Origin: Cytophagales bacterium
Lineage (GTDB): Bacteria; Bacteroidota; Bacteroidia; Cytophagales; Cyclobacteriaceae
Assembly (NCBI GenBank): GCA_025358885.1
Contig: JANYHW010000051.1
Coordinates: 1-38,813, forward strand
Length of the DNA: 38,813 nucleotides
Direction: 5' to 3'
The stretch's first letter is position 1; each line of letters opens with the position of its first letter. Below, piece by piece: positions 33,083 through 38,813 of the stretch. The notes beneath the pieces were generated by a model. That model had not been told where the DNA came from. It ran no database searches and saw only the letters and a list, made by a program, of their open reading frames with translations. The translations under genes and the position numbers were made by a program.

Positions 33083-34378
33083 TTACTGGGGAAGTTTTAC
33101 AACCTGCATTCTAGGGGCAAGAATGTGCATCACCCCCCATGCAATGCAATAGGCGAATCCCGAAATCATAAACAGTATGTTATACCCAGTTGTAATTTCC
33201 CCCATTGCCTTATAGTGATCCAGTAAGTACCCAACGAGCAATGGGAACAAAAGCCCACCCATTGATCCCGCCATACCCCCCAGGCCAACAACCGAGCTCA
33301 GCACCCTTTTTGGAAACATGTCAGAAGCCGTCGTAAATATCGTTGCACTCCAGGCCTGGTGTGCCGCTGCAGCGAGGCTAATCAAGAACACCGCAGTCCA
33401 AACATTATTGGCATACTGAGCCGTTACCACGGGCACCACACACAAAGCAAACACCAGCATGGAGATCTTGCGGGCCCTGAAAACCTGCCACCCGCTACTG
33501 ACCAGGTAAGAAGAGAGGTACCCCCCCCCAATACTTCCTGCCGTAGTAGCCATGTATACAACAAATAATTCGATGTTAGGTTTCCGGAAATCAATTCCGT
33601 ATGCCTCTGCGAAATAAGATGGTAACCAAAAGAGAAAGAACCACCATATCGGATCCGTCAGAAATTTTCCAAAAACAAATGCCCACGTCTGACGGATTCT
33701 TAACAAATCAAGGATTGAGACGTGCACCCCTCCGGAAGTTTCTTGTTCATCGTCCGATCTAATAAAATCGTATTCAGTTTGAGTCAGTCGCTTCTGGCGA
33801 GCCGGGATTTCATAAAAATATAACCAAAACATAAGCCAAACGATGCCCAGGCCACCCGTCCAAAGAAAGGCGTCCTGCCATCCGTACGCTCCCAATATCC
33901 AGGGCACCAGCACAGGTGCAATCATGGCACCTATGTTAGCGCCAGAATTAAATATCCCTGTAGCAAAGGCCCTTTCTTTTTTAGGAAACCATTCTGCGGT
34001 AGCCTTTATCGCTGTAGGGAAGTTGCCAGCCTCACTCAGACCCAGGAATGAGCGCACGCCTATGAATCCAAGGGTTGAAGAAACTCCGGCGTGGAGCATA
34101 GCTGCCAGGCTCCATAGAGAAACAGAAAGGGTGTATCCAACTTTAGTTCCTACGCGATCAACAATTCTGCCAAAGCCCAGCAATCCAAACGCATAGGCAG
34201 CGCTGAAGGCCATAACAATATTCGCATAGTCAGTCTCGCTCCAGTGAAAATCCTGCTGAAGGGTTGGCTTTAGAAGTCCAATAACCTGCCGGTCAACGTA
34301 ATTGATCGTGGTAGCAAAAAATAGCAGGGCGCAAATGATCCAGCGATAATTTCCGGAATGAAAGGGTTTGTTTTCCAC
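33083..34378 (-). CDS. MFS transporter, anion:cation symporter family (hexuronate transporter-like)
   Basis: A 431-residue inner-membrane protein with about 12 transmembrane segments. The N-terminal motif INYVDRQVIGLLKP and the loop FGRIVDRVGTKVGY between helices 2 and 3 match the ACS family that includes ExuT. GVRSFLGLSEAGNFPTAIKATAEWFPKKERAFATGIFNSGANIGA is also characteristic. The upstream genes on the same strand are KDPG aldolase (37 bases away) and KDG kinase, and an altronate dehydratase is divergent, so the likely substrate is galacturonate, glucuronate or another sugar acid. Substrate choice is an inference from context. Confidence 0.93.
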   Translation of the reverse strand: MENKPFHSGNYRWIICALLFFATTINYVDRQVIGLLKPTLQQDFHWSETDYANIVMAFSAAYAFGLLGFGRIVDRVGTKVGYTLSVSLWSLAAMLHAGVSSTLGFIGVRSFLGLSEAGNFPTAIKATAEWFPKKERAFATGIFNSGANIGAMIAPVLVPWILGAYGWQDAFLWTGGLGIVWLMFWLYFYEIPARQKRLTQTEYDFIRSDDEQETSGGVHVSILDLLRIRQTWAFVFGKFLTDPIWWFFLFWLPSYFAEAYGIDFRKPNIELFVVYMATTAGSIGGGYLSSYLVSSGWQVFRARKISMLVFALCVVPVVTAQYANNVWTAVFLISLAAAAHQAWSATIFTTASDMFPKRVLSSVVGLGGMAGSMGGLLFPLLVGYLLDHYKAMGEITTGYNILFMISGFAYCIAWGVMHILAPRMQVVKLPQ

Positions 34379-34415
34379 CAGGATTCTGATCTGCGGGCTT
34401 TGGTTGGATAAGAAA

Positions 34416-35087
34416 TTATTTTTTCAGCCGTTGAATAATGGACAAACACTGTCCCACATTTTGACGCAACTTCACCCAATTGCCTGTTGTCACGATATCT
34501 TTGGTAAACAATTGAGACCCCAGTCCAACACAGGTTGCCCCGGCATTAAACCATGCTGCCAGACTTTCGTTAGTAGGCTCAACCCCTCCTGAAACCAACA
34601 GTTGCAGGTCGGGCACTACAGCAAGCACTGAAGAAACAAATTCAGGCCCTAACACAGTTCCGGGAAACACCTTCATCATCAATGCCCCATGTTCCCTTGC
34701 CGTTATCAGCTCGGTAAAAGTAGCGCAGCCCGGAATCCATGGGATGCCATGATCCGCGCAAATTTTTCCCATCGAAGGTTTCACTATGGGCGACACTATG
34801 AATTGGGCGCCCGCATCGATGAATCGTTGTGTTGTTGATTCGTCAAGAACTGTACCTATACCCAAAATAAAGTCAGGATATTTCTGTACGTAGTTTATCA
34901 AATAAGCAAACGTTTCAAAAGAATTGCTTTTACGGTTTGTGAACTCAAAAACCCGGATTCCTCCGGCATAAGAGGCGTCAATTACCTGAGCCGCAATATC
35001 CCGGTCTTCATGGGTAAACAATGGAATTGCTCCTCCTTCGATGATCGCCGTGTGAACTTGTTCCCTGGAAAATCTTTTTACCATCAC
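34416..35087 (-). CDS. eda: Bifunctional KHG/KDPG aldolase
   Basis: A 223-residue class I aldolase that splits 2-keto-3-deoxy-6-phosphogluconate into pyruvate and glyceraldehyde 3-phosphate. Visible family segments are AIIEGGAIPLFTHED, AGGIRVFEFTNRK, LGIGTVLDESTTQRFIDAGAQFIVSPI, PWIPGCATFTELITAREHGALMMKVFPG (with the Schiff-base lysine in MKVFPG) and SGGVEPTNESLAAWFNAGATCVGLGSQLF. Its ATG overlaps the kdgK stop by 4 bases, so kinase and aldolase are co-translated. The final step of the sugar-acid pathway encoded by this locus. Confidence 0.95.
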   Translation of the reverse strand: MMVKRFSREQVHTAIIEGGAIPLFTHEDRDIAAQVIDASYAGGIRVFEFTNRKSNSFETFAYLINYVQKYPDFILGIGTVLDESTTQRFIDAGAQFIVSPIVKPSMGKICADHGIPWIPGCATFTELITAREHGALMMKVFPGTVLGPEFVSSVLAVVPDLQLLVSGGVEPTNESLAAWFNAGATCVGLGSQLFTKDIVTTGNWVKLRQNVGQCLSIIQRLKK

Positions 35088-36085
35088 CTTAGGAGCTTAC
35101 CAATGTTTTCTCCACGAATCAGTAGGTCTACCTCTTCGACACTCACCCGGCTTACATCGCCGGCTACCGTATGTTTTAGGACGCAAGAGGCCGTTGCAAA
35201 ATCAAGCGTTCCCAAGTCCCCCATCCCTTTCATTTCGCCATAAATCAGTCCCGCCATGAATGCATCACCAGCACCCACCCGATCCACCACATGTGCAATG
35301 GCATATTGACGTGAGGTAATGAGTTCTTTTCCATCCCACAAAACACCCGTTAACTTTTCCTGGGAAGAACTTGTAGTCTCCCGTTCTGTCGCAGCTATTT
35401 TCTTCACATTTGGAAATGACTTCATCAACTGTCGGCAGGAAGATTCAAAAGAGTCCCCCTGTATCGCCGCACAGTTGGCCATGTCCACTGAACTGGCAAC
35501 GATTAAATGACTCAATTCAATAAAGGAAGGCATAACCTGAATTGCCGTCTTCCCATATTGCCAAAGGTTTCTCCGATAGTTAATGTCACCCGAAACGGTG
35601 AGTCCCATTTTTACAGCTATCTGTAGAGCTTCCCGGCAAACATCAGCAGCACCTTGAGAGATGGCAGGTGTGATGCCACTCCAATGAAATCTGGAGGCAT
35701 CTTTAAAGATCATCCCCCAATCAATCGCGCCTTTCTGTATGTTCGCGAAAGAACTGTCAAATCGATCATAGACAATTCGCGAAGGACGTTGACTTGCGCC
35801 CTGTTCAAAGAAATAAAGTCCCATCCGCTCCTTACCATACACGATGTGCCGTGTATCTACGCCAAAATGTCTGAGGTGTTGGGTCGCCGCCTGTCCAAAA
35901 TCGTTTTCTGGAAATCTTGTAACATGAACAGTGGGTACGCCAAAGTTGCAAAGCCCCACAGCAACATTTGACTCCGATCCGCCATAGCCTAGTGTAAGCG
36001 TTTCCGTCTGCCCCAAACGGGTAAAATGGGGCGCAGAAAGTCTCATCAGGACCTCACCAAAAGTAACTACGTATCCGGATTTCAT
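35084..36085 (-). CDS. kdgK: 2-dehydro-3-deoxygluconokinase (PfkB family sugar kinase)
   Basis: A 333-residue ribokinase-fold enzyme that phosphorylates 2-keto-3-deoxygluconate to KDPG. The N-terminal part has VVTFGEVLMRLSAP and LTLGYGGSESNVAVGLCNFGV, and the C-terminal PfkB signature is DRVGAGDAFMAGLIYGE with the catalytic Asp in GAGD. The specificity for KDG comes mainly from the downstream KDPG aldolase and the divergent altronate dehydratase; PfkB sequence alone does not settle it. An exact TACATTTG element lies 38 bases upstream. First gene of a kdgK, eda, transporter operon. Confidence 0.92.
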   Translation of the reverse strand: MKSGYVVTFGEVLMRLSAPHFTRLGQTETLTLGYGGSESNVAVGLCNFGVPTVHVTRFPENDFGQAATQHLRHFGVDTRHIVYGKERMGLYFFEQGASQRPSRIVYDRFDSSFANIQKGAIDWGMIFKDASRFHWSGITPAISQGAADVCREALQIAVKMGLTVSGDINYRRNLWQYGKTAIQVMPSFIELSHLIVASSVDMANCAAIQGDSFESSCRQLMKSFPNVKKIAATERETTSSSQEKLTGVLWDGKELITSRQYAIAHVVDRVGAGDAFMAGLIYGEMKGMGDLGTLDFATASCVLKHTVAGDVSRVSVEEVDLLIRGENIGKLLR

Positions 36086-36122
36086 TAGGCAATTTCAGTC
36101 GATGGAGAGAAAATCATATTAA

Positions 36123-36130
36123 CAAATGTA
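36123..36130 (-). promoter_or_regulatory. Candidate -7 element (TACATTTG) of the kdgK operon
   Basis: Exact TAnnTTTG match in the 143-base divergent region, 38 bases upstream of the kdgK ATG. The -33 element is unclear, which would fit an activator-dependent promoter. A direct repeat of GTTACA (36190-36202) lies nearer the uxaA side. Confidence 0.5.
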
Positions 36131-36228
36131 TTCATAGCTGGCTAATCTGCCGAATGCTTCTTGATTTCTTCAATTTTTACTAATTAGCTGTTACAAGTTA
36201 CATTTTTGTCATACCGACGCGGTTCCAA

Positions 36229-37875
36229 ATGTCTCACAGCATACTGAAAATCCATCCCAGGGACAATGTGTGGGTGGCGCTGGTCAACCTGAAAGCCGGT
36301 GATCATGTTTCATATGAGGGTCAGAATATCTTACTGGTTAATGATATACCTGCCAAGCACAAGATAGCCACCGAAAAGATGATGCCTGGTGATGAGGTGA
36401 TTATGTATGGCGTTGTCGTGGGCAAAGCAGTTCAAACAATCGCATCTGGAGGAGTCATTGGCATCCACAATGTCAAACACAAGTCTGCCCCATTTTCCGA
36501 AAAGAACAAGGAATATGCCTGGACACCACCTGATATCTCGCGGTGGAAGAACAAAACATTCATGGGCTATAAGAGGACCGATGGGCAGGTGGGAGTCGCC
36601 AACTATTGGCTTCTCATTCCGCTTGTGTTTTGTGAAAACCGAAACATAGATGTTGTGCGCCAGGCCTTTGAAAAGGGCCTGGGTTTCTCCCAGCCAGACC
36701 GATACAAAAAGTATGTAGATGATCTTGTGGCACTTTATCGGAACGGAAATACGGACGCCATATCCTCATTATCCTTACCCGAAAGGAATCAACAAGACCA
36801 AAACCGAATATTCAAGAACATCGATGGCATCAGGATGCTGCTTCATGAGGGAGGATGTGGAGGCACACGACAGGATGCCAATACCCTTTGTACATTGCTC
36901 GCTGGATATATTCACAACCCCAATGTAGCAGGTGCCACCATACTTAGTCTCGGCTGCCAGCATGCTGAAGTTGATATTCTCCAAACGAAACTAAAGGTGC
37001 TTGACCCTGGGATGTCAAAACCCATTATCATCCTGGATCAGCAACAAGCCGGAACAGAACAGGAGCTGATGGTAAAGGCGATTCGCCAGACATTTCTAGC
37101 CCTTGTTAAAGCCAATGAGCAGGTTCGCATCCCTGCTCCACTCAGCAAGCTTGTCGTAGGGCTCAAATGTGGAGGCTCTGATGGCTTCTCGGGGTTGTCG
37201 GCTAACCCGGCCATTGGACATACATCAGATTTGCTCGTGGCACTTGGGGGAAGCACCATCCTGTCGGAGTTTCCTGAGCTGTGTGGGGTGGAGCAAGAGT
37301 TGATCAACCGCTGCGATACACACGAATCAGCAGATCTCTTTATACGACTCATGCGAACCTATGCAAAGGAGGCTGAAGCAGTGGGCTCTGGATTTGACAT
37401 GAACCCTTCGCCTGGAAACATCAAGGATGGGTTGATCACAGACGCTATGAAATCCGCAGGGGCTGCAAAAAAAGGTGGGACCGCTCCGGTCGCCGATGTC
37501 CTCCAGTATGCAGAATATATAAAGAGACAAGGACTCAACCTGCTGTGCACACCCGGCAATGATGTCGAAAGTACCACTGGCACAACGGGTTCCGGTGCTC
37601 AAATCATATTATTCACTACTGGGCTGGGTACGCCAACAGGGAATCCGATATCACATGTCCTGAAGTTATCAACAAATACTAAACTGGCCGGCAAGATGCC
37701 TGACATTATTGATTTTGACTGCGGGTCAATTATTACCGGTCAAAAGAATATTGAACAGGTCGGGGAAGAAATACTCGATCTCATTATTGACGTTGCCAGC
37801 GGAAAAATTACACCCAAAGCCGTAGGGCTTAACCAGAACGATTTCATTCCGTGGAAACGAGGGGTCTCACTGTAG
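36229..37875 (+). CDS. uxaA: UxaA family altronate dehydratase
   Basis: A 548-residue protein. The N-terminal SAF domain (1-95; ILKIHPRDNVWVALVNLKAGDHV) is followed by a D-galactarate dehydratase/altronate hydrolase domain: FMGYKRTDGQVGVANYWLLIP, LHEGGCGGTRQDANTLCTLLAGYIHNPNVAGATILSLGCQHAE, LKCGGSDGFSGLSANPAIGHTSDLLVALGGSTILSEFPE, and TGLGTPTGNPISHVLKLSTN. It dehydrates D-altronate to 2-keto-3-deoxygluconate, the substrate of the kinase encoded divergently. Galactarate dehydratase is a possible alternative, but the N-terminal SAF and the length favour UxaA. UxaB (altronate oxidoreductase) and UxaC (isomerase) are not in the window. Confidence 0.92.
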   Translation: MSHSILKIHPRDNVWVALVNLKAGDHVSYEGQNILLVNDIPAKHKIATEKMMPGDEVIMYGVVVGKAVQTIASGGVIGIHNVKHKSAPFSEKNKEYAWTPPDISRWKNKTFMGYKRTDGQVGVANYWLLIPLVFCENRNIDVVRQAFEKGLGFSQPDRYKKYVDDLVALYRNGNTDAISSLSLPERNQQDQNRIFKNIDGIRMLLHEGGCGGTRQDANTLCTLLAGYIHNPNVAGATILSLGCQHAEVDILQTKLKVLDPGMSKPIIILDQQQAGTEQELMVKAIRQTFLALVKANEQVRIPAPLSKLVVGLKCGGSDGFSGLSANPAIGHTSDLLVALGGSTILSEFPELCGVEQELINRCDTHESADLFIRLMRTYAKEAEAVGSGFDMNPSPGNIKDGLITDAMKSAGAAKKGGTAPVADVLQYAEYIKRQGLNLLCTPGNDVESTTGTTGSGAQIILFTTGLGTPTGNPISHVLKLSTNTKLAGKMPDIIDFDCGSIITGQKNIEQVGEEILDLIIDVASGKITPKAVGLNQNDFIPWKRGVSL

Positions 37876-37933
37876 AACTTCGAATTTTGGGAATTACAAT
37901 TTACTAATTTGGAAGCGTCCTCAATTCCTTTAA

Positions 37934-38813
37934 CTACTCATATTTAAGTGTCTCCGCTGGATTGACCAATGCAGCTCTGATGGCATGGTAACTCACAGTT
38001 GCCATTGCCACGAGAAGGCCAGATATCATACTTACGGCAAACAGTTCCCACCCAATCTCGATCTTGAATTTAAAATCCGAAAGCCACTTGTTCATAATGT
38101 ACCCCGAGAGCGGCGCAGCAAGGGCAAAGGCAATTAATGACAATCCAATATATTGCCTGTTGAGCAGAACGAAGATGTTTCTCAGCTCCGCTCCCATCAC
38201 CTTCCTGATACCAATTTCCTTCGTCCTGTTAACGGCATTAATTCCCGACAGGCCAAACAGCCCAAGGCAAGAGATCAATATCGCGAATCCGGTTGCCAGC
38301 CCCATGATGCTCATCCAGCGTTGATATGACTCATATTGCTTTGCAACATCCTGATCCTGGAAGGTATAGTCAAATGGTTTGTCCGGCGCAATTTCCTTCC
38401 AGAGCGAATGGATTTTTCCCACGGAGCCAGATAAATCTCCCGGCCTAACTTTAATCAGGATGGTGGTAAGGTACCCGGCTTCCTTCTTGTTCATGGAAAG
38501 AAACATAGGTTCAATATTTCGCTCAAGTGAAAGAAAGTGATAGTCTTTCACCACCCCTATGATGGGTGAACCCAACCCGACTGTGTCTTCGCGCCAATTG
38601 AGATACTCATTGAGCGGGTCGGTCCATTTCATATCCCGGACAAGTGCCTCATTGACTATAACCCCCGAAGAATCAGAAGCAATGGCCGCATCAAAATTAC
38701 GGCCTTGTGCCATCGTCACATTCAGGGTGGTGAGGTAATATGGATCAACCCCATATACATAGGCCGACTTTTGTTCACCTTTAATTTTGTAACCATATCG
38801 GGAATACCCCTGG
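37934..38813 (-). CDS. ABC transporter permease (MacB/FtsX type), C-terminal part
   Basis: The frame is open to the window edge; at least 293 residues are visible and the N-terminus is outside. The start of the visible part is a MacB-PCD-like periplasmic segment (KIKGEQKSAYVYGVDPYYL, GRNFDAAIASDSSGVIVNEAL). It is followed by FtsX membrane segments: GLATGFAILISCLGLFGLSGINAVNRTKEIGIRKVMGA, LNRQYIGLSLIAFALAAPLSGYIMNKWL and VSMISGLLVAMATVSYHAIRAALVNPAETLKYE. The KEIGIRKVMGA and NPAETLKYE segments are typical of the large Bacteroidota permeases that work as mechanotransmission exporters of peptides or lipids. It converges with uxaA; the 58 bases between hold no clear terminator. Confidence 0.93.
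   Translation of the reverse strand, partial: QGYSRYGYKIKGEQKSAYVYGVDPYYLTTLNVTMAQGRNFDAAIASDSSGVIVNEALVRDMKWTDPLNEYLNWREDTVGLGSPIIGVVKDYHFLSLERNIEPMFLSMNKKEAGYLTTILIKVRPGDLSGSVGKIHSLWKEIAPDKPFDYTFQDQDVAKQYESYQRWMSIMGLATGFAILISCLGLFGLSGINAVNRTKEIGIRKVMGAELRNIFVLLNRQYIGLSLIAFALAAPLSGYIMNKWLSDFKFKIEIGWELFAVSMISGLLVAMATVSYHAIRAALVNPAETLKYE

Noticed and set aside
1-38813. Mobile element, prophage or recent island
   Set aside because: No transposase, integrase, tRNA-flanked repeat or clear shift in base composition was seen.

Overview
The window looks like chromosomal DNA of a Bacteroidota bacterium, most likely of the order Cytophagales. The signs are a type IX secretion plug protein, TlpA proteins with DUF4369, a DUF3276 PUR-type protein, a BlaR1-like peptidase joined to TonB and CarboxypepD_reg domains, almost no Shine-Dalgarno sequences, and many exact copies of the Bacteroidetes -7 promoter element TAnnTTTG upstream of genes. 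I saw no tRNA, rRNA, insertion sequence, prophage or CRISPR array. Most of the window is ordinary core genome with short intergenic gaps.

Layout. 1-1841 (+): tail of a BlaI-type repressor overlapping a BlaR1-like M56 peptidase. 7847-1850 (-): alaS, gatB, a TlpA-like lipoprotein and a DUF3298 lipoprotein, the last three joined by 4-base overlaps. 7848-8249: a 402-base gap with an inverted repeat. 8250-9781 (+): a MerR regulator and dprA. 10646-9798 (-): HMG-CoA lyase, divergent from murB (10759-11781, +). 11938-11994 (+): an 18-codon Lys/Ala gene with its own candidate promoter and a strong terminator, followed by a 106-residue protein with a Lys/Ala/Thr-rich tail. 12567-15337: dCMP deaminase, two small secreted proteins and a sorbosone/glucose dehydrogenase-like lipoprotein.

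15459-18788 (+): an ABC-F ATPase and the type IX plug protein, with a possible 37-residue membrane peptide antisense between them. 20855-18785 (-): ychF and then a Cas6-family RNase with no other cas gene and no array in view. 21059-24565: PUR protein, DUF58 protein, ferredoxin, LuxC-type acyl-CoA reductase and a small membrane protein. 24755-29050 (+): smc and an exported MsrA. 33016-29106 (-): a 1023-residue AsmA-like protein and a methyltransferase. 36085-33083 (-) and 36229-37875 (+): a divergent hexuronate locus (kdgK, KDPG aldolase, an ExuT-type MFS transporter; UxaA-type altronate dehydratase) that would turn altronate into pyruvate and glyceraldehyde 3-phosphate. 37934-end (-): 3' part of a MacB/FtsX-type ABC permease.

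The best candidates for something undescribed are the solitary Cas6 with a bulged hairpin just before its start, and the Lys/Ala micro-gene with its neighbour. The remaining findings are intergenic inverted repeats, a threefold repeat in the AsmA-like protein and overlapping convergent stop codons.
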